Made by a program: the position numbers and the translations under genes. A DNA stretch of 64,000 nucleotides from Permianibacter aggregans (GTDB lineage: Bacteria; Pseudomonadota; Gammaproteobacteria; Enterobacterales; Permianibacteraceae): the NCBI RefSeq assembly GCF_009756665.1, contig NZ_CP037953.1, positions 3,038,001 to 3,102,000 of the forward strand. The letters run 5' to 3'. Below the pieces are notes generated by a model. That model saw nothing but the letters and a program-made list of their open reading frames with translations, searched no databases and was not told where the DNA came from. This document shows, piece after piece, positions 53,178-62,715 of this stretch. Position 1 is the first letter of the stretch. Every line of letters begins with the position of its first letter.

Positions 53178-55736
53178 TCAAGGGTTTGCTGATGCCAGCC
53201 ACTGCTCGACAAAATCGGCAGCGGGAATCGGCCGGCCAAAACGATAGCCCTGCATCAAAAAGCAGTGACGCTGACGCAGAAAATCGGCCTGCTCGTCGTT
53301 TTCCACGCCTTCGGCGATCACGGTCAAATGCAGATGCTGGGCAATGGCCAGAATGGTTTCGACGATAGCGGCATCGCTCGGATCATTCGGTGCATCCTGA
53401 ACGAAAGATTTATCAATTTTCAGTTCGCGCAGCGGCAGCCGTTTCAGGTAACTCAAACTGGAATAGCCGGTACCAAAATCATCGATAGAAAAATGCACGC
53501 CGAGATCGGCAAGCTCCGCCATTTTTTCCCGGGTGCTTTGCGGGTCGTCGATCAACAGGCCTTCGGTCAGCTCCAGCGTCAGGTGCAGGGCATCGGCGGC
53601 GCTGTCCTGCAAAGCGCGTTTGACCGAGTCGACAAAGTCAGCCTGGCGGAATTGGCGCGGGCTGACATTGACGGCAAAGCGCAGTGGTTTACCGGCGGCT
53701 TCGCACTGACGCATGACGCTCAGCGTTTGCTGCAGCACCCATTCGCCAATCGGCACAATCAACCCGCTTTGTTCGGCGACTGGGATGAATTGAATCGGCG
53801 ACACCAGTCCACGCTGTGGGTGCTGCCAGCGCAGCAGCGCTTCGGCGCCGCGGATAGTGCCCTGATGATCCACTTGCGGCTGCAGATAAACCTGGAATTG
53901 TTGTTGCTCCAGGCCGTAGCGCAAGTCTTGCTCCAACTCGAAACGTTCGCTGACGCGGGTGTGCATTTCGCGTTCGAACACGACGATGGTGTCGCGGCCT
54001 TTTTCCTTGGCGCCGAACACAGCGGTGTCGGCTTCTCGCAGCAAATCTTCCGGTGACTCCATGCCTTTCGGCAGTATCGTCAGACCAATGCTGGCTGATT
54101 GTTGAATGTGCTTGCCGCGCAGCTCGACCGGTTCACTCAGGCGGGTTCGCAATTTTTCCGCGACCTGCAAGGCATGGGCGGTGGCAGCGTCGGCGTCCTC
54201 GCCGATCTGCGCCAGCAGCACGGCGAACTCGTCGCCGCCGAGCCGGGCCAGGGTGTCTTCCTCGCGCAGCATTTCCTGCAGGCGTTCGGCTAGTGCACGC
54301 AAATAGGCATCACCAAGACTATGGCCGTGGGTGTCGTTGATACGCTTGAATTCGTCGAGGTCGATCAGCATTAGCGCGCCGAATTGCTGATTGCGCCGAC
54401 AAACGGCGATTTGCATGCTGAGCCGGTCATACAGCAGTGCCCTGTTCGGCAGCTGAGTGACTTTGTCGTGATAGGCGGCTTCATGCAGCGCCTGTTCAGC
54501 GGCTTTGCGCTCGCGCAGGCTTTGGTAAATGGCGAGAAAACCGGGAGCCTGCAAACTGTGATCGGTGATTCGACAGAGCAGCATCTGCGCCGGGAATTCG
54601 CCGCCACCCCGATCGATGGCGGTGATTTCATTTTCGGCCCGACCGCGCCGCTGCATGTCTTGCCAGAGTTCGACCAGCGCCTCGCTTTGCGCATGCTCGC
54701 CGTGCAGCACTTCCCAAGTGGCGCCAAGCAGTTCTTTCTGTGTGTAGCCAAACAACTGCAGCAAGCTGGCATTGACGTATTCGATGCGCTGTTCGGCATT
54801 GAACAAAACAAAACCGATTGGACTGTGTTCGATGGCCTGTTCCAGTTTTTGCAGCTGAACATTTCGCCATTCACGTTGCAGCGCCATCGCCGCCAGTTGT
54901 GTGATGGTAGTCAGCATGCGCTGGTGAAAACGACTCGGCGATGCTGGCTCACGGGCATACAACGCGAAGGTGCCAAGCACGCGCTGATTGACGTCGAGAA
55001 TCGGCGTGGACCAGCAAGCTTTGAGGCCGTTGCTCAAGGCCAGCGGCGCGTAATCACGCCATAACGGGTCGCTGGCAATGTCATGGCAAATCACCTGCTC
55101 GCGCCGCCAGGCAGCGGTGCCACAGGCACCCGCGCGTGGGCCGATTTCAGAACCGTTGATGGCTTGCACATAGCCTGGCGGCAAACTGGGGGCAGCGGCG
55201 TGCAGCACGTGTCGCTGATCATCATCAAGCAGCAGAATCGAGGCCAGCAAATCGACCGTCAGTCGCTCAATTTCTTCGCTGAGCAATTGCAGAATGTGTT
55301 GCGTTGAGGCGCCGCTGGACAGTAGCGCGATGATCAGCGATTGCATCTGAGCGAACGCCTGTTCCTCGCGGAACGCGGTCAGGTCGCAGATGCGTAAGCG
55401 CAGGCCGTCGTATTGGCCGGCGTCATTGTTCAGGCGTTCGGCCTGGCAATGCAGATGACGCCAGTCGCCAGGGGCCAGACGCAGTGGCCAGTCGATGCTG
55501 AAGTCGCGTTGACGTGACACCAATTGTTCGGTGCGGGTCAGTGTGTCGGCGCGCAGCCCGGCCTGGGTCAGCAACAGGCTCAAGGAATCGGTAGCACCCT
55601 GGCGGCCATGCAGCCCCAACCACTGCAGCACGCGGTGGTCCGGCGCATGTAAATGGCCTTGGTGGTCAAGCCGTAACTGGATGCCGTCCACACCGGTGGT
55701 CAACGACTCGGCCACATTGTGTTTGTTGGATTCCAT
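53178..55736 (-). CDS. GAF-PAS-GGDEF-EAL cyclic-di-GMP turnover protein
   Basis: An 852-aa soluble protein: N-terminal PAS-like region (about 15-110), GAF (about 150-290), PAS (about 300-420), GGDEF (about 430-590) and EAL (about 605-850). The cyclase motif GGDEF is intact, with an inhibitory-site RxxD (REED) five residues before it. The EAL side has GAEALLRW, ELTE, DDFGTGYSSL, LKIDKSF and IAEGVEN, so both activities may be present. It makes or removes c-di-GMP, the biofilm/motility messenger. ATG 55736 is the likely start, although its ribosome site is poor. It is the first gene of the five-gene signalling operon. Confidence 0.9.
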   Translation of the reverse strand: MESNKHNVAESLTTGVDGIQLRLDHQGHLHAPDHRVLQWLGLHGRQGATDSLSLLLTQAGLRADTLTRTEQLVSRQRDFSIDWPLRLAPGDWRHLHCQAERLNNDAGQYDGLRLRICDLTAFREEQAFAQMQSLIIALLSSGASTQHILQLLSEEIERLTVDLLASILLLDDDQRHVLHAAAPSLPPGYVQAINGSEIGPRAGACGTAAWRREQVICHDIASDPLWRDYAPLALSNGLKACWSTPILDVNQRVLGTFALYAREPASPSRFHQRMLTTITQLAAMALQREWRNVQLQKLEQAIEHSPIGFVLFNAEQRIEYVNASLLQLFGYTQKELLGATWEVLHGEHAQSEALVELWQDMQRRGRAENEITAIDRGGGEFPAQMLLCRITDHSLQAPGFLAIYQSLRERKAAEQALHEAAYHDKVTQLPNRALLYDRLSMQIAVCRRNQQFGALMLIDLDEFKRINDTHGHSLGDAYLRALAERLQEMLREEDTLARLGGDEFAVLLAQIGEDADAATAHALQVAEKLRTRLSEPVELRGKHIQQSASIGLTILPKGMESPEDLLREADTAVFGAKEKGRDTIVVFEREMHTRVSERFELEQDLRYGLEQQQFQVYLQPQVDHQGTIRGAEALLRWQHPQRGLVSPIQFIPVAEQSGLIVPIGEWVLQQTLSVMRQCEAAGKPLRFAVNVSPRQFRQADFVDSVKRALQDSAADALHLTLELTEGLLIDDPQSTREKMAELADLGVHFSIDDFGTGYSSLSYLKRLPLRELKIDKSFVQDAPNDPSDAAIVETILAIAQHLHLTVIAEGVENDEQADFLRQRHCFLMQGYRFGRPIPAADFVEQWLASANP

Positions 55737-55960
55737 CGAGGTAGCATGCTTCCTGACGTATGTGTTCCCTGCCGACAGCACGGGGCTCGGCCTTGGTCTC
55801 AGTGTAGTTCAGCCGTGCTGATCGCGCCGGTGGCGCGGCAGGACGTGGAAACGTTCAGTGGTGCCGCCATTGCGACGAGTGTTGACCGCTAGGCCGGCAA
55901 ATGCTTTTACAATGCCAAGCGGTACGTATCATTCAATTAGTCTTGGGATTAGCGGTTGTC

Positions 55961-57055
55961 ATGAACCTCAAATGCTGGCTGGAAAACCATAAACGCCTGT
56001 TCTGGGTGTTGAACACCTGTGGCTGGGCTGGTTTTGGTATCACCTCGTATTTGAGCGGCCGTTATTGGGGCGAGGAGTGGGGCTATCCCTGTTACCGCTT
56101 CGCCGGCGCCGCGTTCGGCTTTCTGATCAGCATCGGCTTGCGCCACTTTTACCGACGCATCTGGGGCGCGCCGGTGTGGTGGCGCATCATTCTGGTGGCG
56201 TTGGCTTCCTATGTTTGTGCGGCATTGCTGGCGGTGCTGACCAACTACGTGCTCTGGGAAGTATACGAAACTTACCAGCCGACCGAATTCATGAAATATT
56301 TCAAAGGCATCACCACGCTTTTTTATATTTTCATTTGTTGGAGTGGTTTGTATTTCGGCGTCAAATTCTACGAAGGTATGCAGCAGGCCATTCAAGGCGC
56401 GCTGCGTGCCAATGCGCTGGCCCATCAGGCCCAACTGAAAATGCTGCGCTATCAATTGAACCCGCATTTTCTGTTCAACACCTTGAACGCCATCTCGACT
56501 TTGATTCTGGAAAAAAATCATCAGGTCGCCAACGACATGGTCAGTCGCCTGTCGGATTTTCTGCGTTATTCGCTCGACAATGACCCAATGCAAAAAGTGA
56601 CACTGGCCCAGGAAATTCATGCGCTGAAACTCTACCTCGGTATCGAGAAGGTGCGCTTTGAGGAGCGCCTGAGTCTGGAGTTCGACATCGACGAAACCGC
56701 CGAATCCGCGATGATCCCGAGCTTGCTGTTACAACCGTTGGTCGAGAACGCCATCAAGTACGCCATTGCCCGTTCCGAGCACGGCGGTAAAATTGCCATT
56801 CGCGCCCGGGTGTTCGCCCGTGAATTATTATTGGAAGTGGCCGATGACGGCCCCGGTGTCGACGATATCGACGCGATGCTATCCGGTCGACATCACAACG
56901 GCTGCGGCGTTGGTGTGCGCAATACCCGCGAACGCTTACGCGAACTGTACGGCGAGGATCACGGTTTTCAAATCGACAACCTGAAGCCGAGTGGTTTGCA
57001 AATCAGTATTCGTTTGCCGTATCAGACTGAAGACAATGTGGCGCGACAAACTTGA
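55961..57055 (+). CDS. LytS-type sensor histidine kinase
   Basis: A 364-aa kinase of the His_kinase (PF06580) family. Three or four membrane helices fill residues about 13-136. The phosphorylated His169 is in RYQLNPHFLFNTLN, and the ATPase part has LLLQPLVENAIKYA and DDGPGVDD. AlgZ/LytS-like kinases work with LytTR regulators, and such a regulator gene follows directly. ATG 55961 is chosen over 55901 because it starts just before the first helix. It is divergent from the GGDEF-EAL operon, sharing a 224-bp promoter region. Confidence 0.9.
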   Translation: MNLKCWLENHKRLFWVLNTCGWAGFGITSYLSGRYWGEEWGYPCYRFAGAAFGFLISIGLRHFYRRIWGAPVWWRIILVALASYVCAALLAVLTNYVLWEVYETYQPTEFMKYFKGITTLFYIFICWSGLYFGVKFYEGMQQAIQGALRANALAHQAQLKMLRYQLNPHFLFNTLNAISTLILEKNHQVANDMVSRLSDFLRYSLDNDPMQKVTLAQEIHALKLYLGIEKVRFEERLSLEFDIDETAESAMIPSLLLQPLVENAIKYAIARSEHGGKIAIRARVFARELLLEVADDGPGVDDIDAMLSGRHHNGCGVGVRNTRERLRELYGEDHGFQIDNLKPSGLQISIRLPYQTEDNVARQT

Positions 57056-57078
57056 GTGGGCGCCAGAAGGTAATGGAC

Positions 57079-57879
57079 ATGAGCATACGCGCCATCATCG
57101 TCGACGATGAATCCCTGGCCCGCCGAGGCTTGGCAATGCGGCTGGCCCGCTTTGAAGATGTTGCCGTCGTTGCGCAATGCCAGAATGGCCGCGAAGCCTT
57201 GCATGCGATTGCCGAACAGCAGCCGGACCTGGTGTTTCTCGATATCCAGATGCCCGGCCTGAGCGGTTTCGATGTCGTACGCGCACTGCCCACCGATCAA
57301 TTGCCGCTGATTGTTTTTGTCACGGCCTTCAATGAATACGCACTTGATGCCTTTGATATACACGCCATTGATTATGTGTTGAAACCGGCCGACGAACAGC
57401 GGCTGGAAAAAACTATCGAGCGGGTGCGTGCCCATCGGGCCCAACAAACGGCATTGGCCGACAAACAGCGGCTGATGCATTTCATTTCCGATATCACCGG
57501 TGAACAGTATCAGTCGGTTGATCAGGTATTGGAGCGGGCCGAAGCCGGGCAGCAATACCCAAGCCGCATCAGCGTCAAAGACCGGCAGGAAACCACGCTG
57601 GTCGATGTGCGGGATATCAGTTGGGTCGATGCCGCCGGTGATTACATGTGCCTGCATGTCGGTGAGCAAGTGCACATCATGCGCTGCACGATGAAAGAGT
57701 TGGAATCCTTGCTCGACCCGAACCTGTTCCAGCGCATCCACCGTTCCACGATCATCAATCTCGACCAAGTCGAGAAAATCATCAACCACACCAACGGCGA
57801 ATATTTTCTGGCCATGAAAAACGGCGCGCGATTAAAGATGAGTCGTGGCTACAAAGATAAAATCAAACATTTCGCCTGA
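57079..57879 (+). CDS. LytTR-family response regulator
   Basis: A 266-aa regulator: receiver (1-120) with IIVDDE and Asp55 in LVFLDIQMPG, then a LytTR DNA-binding domain (about 165-265) with WVDAAGDYMCLHV and FQRIHRSTIINLDQVEKI. This is the AlgR/LytR type, which binds direct-repeat sites. ATG 57079 is preferred because AAGG is 9 bp upstream; ATG 57073 is in the same frame. Its targets are unknown; the neighbouring operons are candidates. Confidence 0.9.
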   Translation: MSIRAIIVDDESLARRGLAMRLARFEDVAVVAQCQNGREALHAIAEQQPDLVFLDIQMPGLSGFDVVRALPTDQLPLIVFVTAFNEYALDAFDIHAIDYVLKPADEQRLEKTIERVRAHRAQQTALADKQRLMHFISDITGEQYQSVDQVLERAEAGQQYPSRISVKDRQETTLVDVRDISWVDAAGDYMCLHVGEQVHIMRCTMKELESLLDPNLFQRIHRSTIINLDQVEKIINHTNGEYFLAMKNGARLKMSRGYKDKIKHFA

Positions 57880-57894
57880 ACATAAAAAATAAGA

Positions 57895-58033
57895 TAGGTC
57901 CGAGTTCATTCGGGCACCAAGGAAGTCGATTGGCTTTTCATGCAGTCCTTCGGATGATCAATGTGCGAATAAATGCGCACCTACCTCTCGGTGCTTGAGT
58001 TGTAGGTTCGGATTCATCGGAACACTTCCAAAT
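57895..58033. repeat. Palindrome-rich tandem repeat, copy 1
   Basis: About 139 bp starting TAGGTCCGAGTTCATTCGGG and ending near AACACTTCCAAAT. It is about 75-80% alike by eye to copy 2. It contains an imperfect TCCGA...TCGGG palindrome, the palindrome GTGCGAATAAATGCGCAC, and a GTTCGGATTCATCGGAAC palindrome. Short GC-rich palindromes with GTAGGT/ACCTAC borders are typical of extragenic repeats of the REP class. Confidence 0.75.
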
Positions 58034-58065
58034 AGTAATGACAGACTATTGCATTGTTACCTAAG

Positions 58066-58205
58066 TAGGTCCGAATTCACTCGGACACCACGAAAGTCGC
58101 TTGGCCTTCTTCGTGCAATTCTTTGGAACGTTATTGTGCGAATAAATTCGCACCTACCTTTCGGCTTTGAGGTGTAGGTTCGGATTTATCCTAACACCTC
58201 CGAAT
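58066..58205. repeat. Palindrome-rich tandem repeat, copy 2
   Basis: About 140 bp, same order of elements as copy 1: TCCGAATTCACTCGGA, GTGCGAATAAATTCGCAC, then GTTCGGATTTATCCTAAC with an imperfect second arm. A 32-bp unrelated spacer separates it from copy 1. It lies after the stop of the LytTR gene and could also help end its transcript. Confidence 0.75.
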
Positions 58206-58494
58206 CATCCACACCGAGCCATGCATTTCTTAGCCTAAAGCGAACTAAGTAGTTCTCCTTATATCGTTTCCCTGCATTTCGCGGGAACTCGTTTTCAATG
58301 CGCAATATCGATGCCACAACACAGTTCGTTACAAGTTCAATCTCGCCGAAAACTTTTGAAAAACTTTTCACCCGCATCCAAACCATTGGCCGCAGCCTTG
58401 CGTCAATTAAACGCGTAGCCCTACCTATTATCTTGCCCGCGCCTCAAGCTGTGCGACATCCACGCTTTAGCTAACCATTGAACAGGACGCTGCA
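58206..58494 (+). other. Intergenic region upstream of the RND operon
   Basis: Together with the two repeats this is the longest gene-free stretch after the sRNA locus (57880-58494). I see no convincing gene: the 66-codon frame on the minus strand at 58186-58386 starts inside the repeat and has no ribosome site. It must hold the promoter of the efflux operon, but no regulator box is recognisable. AGGA lies 7 bp before the permease ATG. Confidence 0.5.
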
Positions 58495-61400
58495 ATGAAA
58501 CTGACCTCGACGGCATTGAATAATCCAGCTGGCCTCGCTGTCATCGTCGCGTTGCTGGCGGTGTTTGGCTTGTACGCGATAGTACGACTGCCGGTACAAC
58601 TGTTTCCGAATATCGAACGGCCGGTGATTGCGGTGCAAACGGCTTGGCGTGCAGCATCGCCACGCGAAATCGAATCGGAAATCATCGAACCGCAGGAAGA
58701 TATTCTGCAAGGCTTGCCCGGTTTGGAGTCGATGTCGGCCAATGCCAATCAGGGTTTCGCCTGGATCAATCTGGAATTCGCGCTGGATACCGACATGCAG
58801 CAGACGCTGATCGAAGTGATCAGCCGAATGACGCGTTTACCGCCGCTACCGCGCGATGCGACACCGCCGCAAATCATGCTCGGTGGTTGGGGCGGTGGCG
58901 GTGAGGCGCTAACCTATTTCTTCCTGCAAACTTTACCCGGCAGCACACAATCACTGAACGACAACGTCGATTTTGTCACCGATGTCATTCGTCCGCGCAT
59001 CGAAGCCATTCCTGGTGTTGCCAGCGTCACGGTTGAAAGTGGCGCCGAGCGTGAGGAACTGCAAATCCGTTTTGACGCCAACAAGCTGGCCGACTACCAA
59101 CTGACTCTACCGGATGTCGTCGGGCGGGTCAGCGGCAGCAATGATATCTCTGGTGGTTTTCTCGATGTGGGTCGGCGCCAGTACACGCTGCGTTTCACCG
59201 GCAAATATGAGCCGGAAGAAATGCGCGATCTGATTCTGGAATGGCGCAACGGCGTTGCCGTGCGCTTAGGCGATGTCGCCACTGTCGATATCCGCCCGGC
59301 CGATCGGGCCAACCTCGCCGTGCAAAACGGCAATCCGGCGTTTTCGATTCGCGTCAACCGGCAAAGCGGCGCCAATGTGCTTGATACCTTGAATAGCGTC
59401 AAGGCCGAAGTGGACAAGATCAACACCGATCTGCTGGCCGAAAAAGAACTGCGCATGGTGCAGTCATTTGATGCCTCGGTGTTTATTTATCGCGCGATCA
59501 ATCTGGTCACCAGCAACCTGGTTTTCGGTGTCGCTTTATCGGTAGGCATTCTCTGGGTATTTGTCCGGCGGATGCGGGCAACGTTGATGATTGCGCTGGC
59601 GATCCCGACCAGTTTGCTGGCGACGTTCATCATGCTGCAAATCACCGGTCGTTCGCTGAACGTCATTTCGCTGGCCGGTCTGGCGTTTGCTGTGGGCATG
59701 GTGCTCGATGCGGCCATTGTCGTCATGGAAAACATTATTCGTTTGCGTGATGAAGGCGTGCCCGGTGAGCAGGCGGCAGACAAGGGCGCTACGCAAGTCT
59801 GGGGCGCATTACTGGCATCGACGACCACCACGGTCGCGATTTTCCTGCCGGTATTTTTCCTTAAAGATATAGAAGGCCAGTTGTTTGGTGATTTGGCGTT
59901 GACCATCGCGATAGCGGTCAGTATGTCGTTGCTGGTCGCCGTAACCGTGTTGCCGGTGATGGCACGCATCGGCTTGAAAGGCGTGCAAGTGCCGGACCGG
60001 TTTGGCAAGCAATGGGACCGCATCACGGCATTTGTCATGAATCTGACCAGCACCGGTAAAAAGCGAGCCATCGTATTCGCGACCCTGATGATTGTACCGG
60101 TGACGATCACGTGGCTGGCGATGCCCAAGCTCGATTATCTGCCGCCGGTAAAGCGCGATGCCGTCGACGCCTTCTTCCAGTTTCCTCCAGGCGTCAATAT
60201 CGACACCGTTGAAGAGGAGGTCGTCAAACCGATCATCGCGCGATTACAACCTTATATGGACGGCGAAAAGCAACCGGCGTTGAAAAACTACTACATCATT
60301 ATCGGTGGTTGGGGCGGTACCATCGGTGTGCGCGCGCTCGATCAATCGCGGGTCGACGAACTGCTGAACGTCGTGCGTAATGAGGTGCTGGTCGACTTGC
60401 CCGATACCCGTGCGTTTGCCAATCAAGGCAATCTGTTCGGTGGTTTTGGCGGTGGCCGCAGCGTCAACCTGCATCTGCAGTCGCGCGATACGCAAGCACT
60501 GTTGGCCGCAGCGCGGCATGGCATGGACAGGATTCAGCAAGTCATCGACGGCGCGATGGTGCAGCCACAGCCGGGTTTGGAATTGGCGGAGCCGGAATTA
60601 CGGTTGTCACCGAATGATCGCCTGATCAATGAACAAGGCTGGAGCCGGCGCGATCTCGGCACCATTGTGCGTGCGTTGGGTGATGGCGTTTACGTTGGTG
60701 AATACTTTGACGGTGCTCAGCGTCAGGACATGATTCTCCGCAGCGATAAGGGTTTCGATCCGGATTCGCTAGGTGATGTGCCGCTGTACACCCCAGCCGG
60801 AAATGTGTTGCCGCTGCGCGCGCTTGTTGATATCGAACGCACCGTAGGCCCGACACGTTTGCAACGCATCGATCGCAATCGCACCATCAGTCTGTTCGTC
60901 AACCCACCGGAAGGTTGGTCACTGGAAGAAACCATTGACGCCATAAAAACCCAAGTCGAGCCGGAATTGCGCGCGATGTTACCGGCTGACGGCAATATTC
61001 TTTACGGTGGCAGTGCCGATCAGTTGAGCAAAGCGATCAGCACGATGGGCCAGAATTTCCTGATGGCACTGCTGGTGTTGTTCTTGTTGCTCAGCGCTTT
61101 GTTTCGATCAGTCAAGGACAGCACGTTGGTGTTACTCAGTTTGCCGCTGGCGACCGTTGGCGGTGTGCTCGCGATGCGTCTGTTGAATCTGGTGACGTTC
61201 CAGCCGCTCGATCTGCTGACGATGATCGGTTTCATTATTTTGCTTGGGCTGGTGATCAACAATGCCATTTTGCTGGTGCATCAAACCCGCAGCGCTGAAC
61301 GTGAAGGGCTAAGTCGTCACCATGCGGTTGAACAGGCTTTGCGCACACGCCTGCGGCCAATTTTCATGAGCACGCTAACGAGCTTGTTCGGCATGTTGCC

Positions 61401-61596
61401 CTTGGTGCTGATGCCTGGAGCTGGCAGTGTTATCTATCGCGGATTGGCGACCGTTATCGTCGGCGGTCTGACGGTCAGCACGGTATTCACGATCATTTTG
61501 CTGCCGTGTCTGCTGCGCCTCGGTGAAACCCGTCTGTCGGTATTGCAAGGCGAACGTGCCAAACGCGAACCGGCCAAACTCGAATCGGTTGCCTGA
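58495..61596 (+). CDS. RND efflux transporter permease
   Basis: A 1033-aa inner-membrane pump of the AcrB/MdtB class, with helices in two sets of six and two large periplasmic loops. TM4 reads GMVLDAAIVVMEN: one Asp is followed by Ala where drug pumps such as AcrB have Asp-Asp. That is the D-A...E-N pattern more usual in heavy-metal RND pumps, yet the rest is not CusA-like. The substrate is unknown. The permease comes before its adaptor gene, the opposite of the common order, with 11 bp between. No outer-membrane factor is linked. Confidence 0.9.
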   Translation: MKLTSTALNNPAGLAVIVALLAVFGLYAIVRLPVQLFPNIERPVIAVQTAWRAASPREIESEIIEPQEDILQGLPGLESMSANANQGFAWINLEFALDTDMQQTLIEVISRMTRLPPLPRDATPPQIMLGGWGGGGEALTYFFLQTLPGSTQSLNDNVDFVTDVIRPRIEAIPGVASVTVESGAEREELQIRFDANKLADYQLTLPDVVGRVSGSNDISGGFLDVGRRQYTLRFTGKYEPEEMRDLILEWRNGVAVRLGDVATVDIRPADRANLAVQNGNPAFSIRVNRQSGANVLDTLNSVKAEVDKINTDLLAEKELRMVQSFDASVFIYRAINLVTSNLVFGVALSVGILWVFVRRMRATLMIALAIPTSLLATFIMLQITGRSLNVISLAGLAFAVGMVLDAAIVVMENIIRLRDEGVPGEQAADKGATQVWGALLASTTTTVAIFLPVFFLKDIEGQLFGDLALTIAIAVSMSLLVAVTVLPVMARIGLKGVQVPDRFGKQWDRITAFVMNLTSTGKKRAIVFATLMIVPVTITWLAMPKLDYLPPVKRDAVDAFFQFPPGVNIDTVEEEVVKPIIARLQPYMDGEKQPALKNYYIIIGGWGGTIGVRALDQSRVDELLNVVRNEVLVDLPDTRAFANQGNLFGGFGGGRSVNLHLQSRDTQALLAAARHGMDRIQQVIDGAMVQPQPGLELAEPELRLSPNDRLINEQGWSRRDLGTIVRALGDGVYVGEYFDGAQRQDMILRSDKGFDPDSLGDVPLYTPAGNVLPLRALVDIERTVGPTRLQRIDRNRTISLFVNPPEGWSLEETIDAIKTQVEPELRAMLPADGNILYGGSADQLSKAISTMGQNFLMALLVLFLLLSALFRSVKDSTLVLLSLPLATVGGVLAMRLLNLVTFQPLDLLTMIGFIILLGLVINNAILLVHQTRSAEREGLSRHHAVEQALRTRLRPIFMSTLTSLFGMLPLVLMPGAGSVIYRGLATVIVGGLTVSTVFTIILLPCLLRLGETRLSVLQGERAKREPAKLESVA

Positions 61597-61607
61597 AGGA
61601 ACTCGTT

Positions 61608-62696
61608 ATGAACATGCAAAAATCTCTTCGTCATATGGCGCTGGCAACCGCGCTTTTCAGTGTGCCGCTTACGTCGCTGCACGCTGCCGAAGCGCCGCCA
61701 CCAACATTGGTGACGGTGGCGACCGTCGAAGCGCGTGAAGTGGCACCGGTGATCTGGGTGCCAGCTAACGTCATTTCCCGTCAGGATTCTCAGATCGCCA
61801 GCGAGCGCGCCGGGCAGATTGTCTGGGTTGCCGAAATCGGCAGTCGGGTCAAACGCGGTGAACCGCTGGCGCGTATCGACGACGAAGCACTGAAACTGGA
61901 ATTGGCCGAGCAACAGGCGGTGCTGTCCCGGTTGCAGGCATCTGAAACGTACTTCGAAAAGCAGTTGCAGCGGCTGCAAACCTTGATTGCCAATAACAGC
62001 ATTTCACGTAACGAAATCGATGCAACGGAGCGTGATCTGGCCGTGACTCAAGCTAATATCGAACAACAGAAAGTGCTGATTGCGCGCAGCGAGCTGGCGA
62101 TCAAAAAAGCCCGAATTACCGCACCGTTCGACGGCGTCGTCGCCCAGCGGCGGGTGCAACGGGGCGAATACGTGCAGGCCGGCCAACCGGTTGCGCAACT
62201 GGTCGATTTGATTGGACTCGATGTGCAAGCACAGGCGCCCATCAGCGTCGCCAGTTTTTTGGCCGAGGCGAAAACACTCAGTGTTGAATTCAATGGCGAC
62301 ATCATCGAACTACCGCTGCGTACCTGGACGCCAACGGCCAATCTCAGCTCACGCGCGTTTGAATTGCGCCTCGATGCCCGCAACCTGAAGGCAACGCCGG
62401 GCATGGCCGTTAAAGTCGCGGTGCCGCGCGCCAGCGCCGAGCAAACGCTGGTGATTCCGCGCGATGCCTTAGTCATTCGCGAACAGGCAACGTATGTGAT
62501 GAAAGTGAACGGCGAAGGCGTTGCCGAGCGCACTGTGGTCACCACCGGTGCCGGCACTGATGACAAAATTGCTGTTTCGGCGGCGCTCAATATTGGTGAC
62601 CAGGTGATCGTTCGCGGCGCCGAAACCACCCAGCATGGCCAGAAGGTGCGCGTCGCCGAAACCAAAAGCGGTGGCTTGGCGCTCGGTCAGCGCTAA
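61608..62696 (+). CDS. RND efflux periplasmic adaptor (membrane fusion protein)
   Basis: A 362-aa adaptor with a signal peptide (ending LHAAEA). The first lipoyl half is SERAGQIVWVAEIGSRVKRG, followed by a coiled-coil hairpin (about residues 85-150), then the second lipoyl half KARITAPFDGVVAQRRVQRG, a beta-barrel and a membrane-proximal domain. It joins the permease to a TolC-type channel. No lipobox Cys is seen, so it is probably not a lipoprotein. AAGGA precedes the ATG. Confidence 0.9.
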   Translation: MNMQKSLRHMALATALFSVPLTSLHAAEAPPPTLVTVATVEAREVAPVIWVPANVISRQDSQIASERAGQIVWVAEIGSRVKRGEPLARIDDEALKLELAEQQAVLSRLQASETYFEKQLQRLQTLIANNSISRNEIDATERDLAVTQANIEQQKVLIARSELAIKKARITAPFDGVVAQRRVQRGEYVQAGQPVAQLVDLIGLDVQAQAPISVASFLAEAKTLSVEFNGDIIELPLRTWTPTANLSSRAFELRLDARNLKATPGMAVKVAVPRASAEQTLVIPRDALVIREQATYVMKVNGEGVAERTVVTTGAGTDDKIAVSAALNIGDQVIVRGAETTQHGQKVRVAETKSGGLALGQR

Positions 62697-62715
62697 TCGG
62701 TCAGCAAACGTTATT

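Noticed and set aside
57895-58205. CRISPR array
   Set aside because: There are only two long units with internal palindromes and no short regular repeats with unique spacers, and no cas genes are nearby.
58186-58386. 66-codon minus-strand frame before the efflux operon
   Set aside because: It begins in the tandem repeat, lacks a ribosome site and shows no family signature; left as intergenic.
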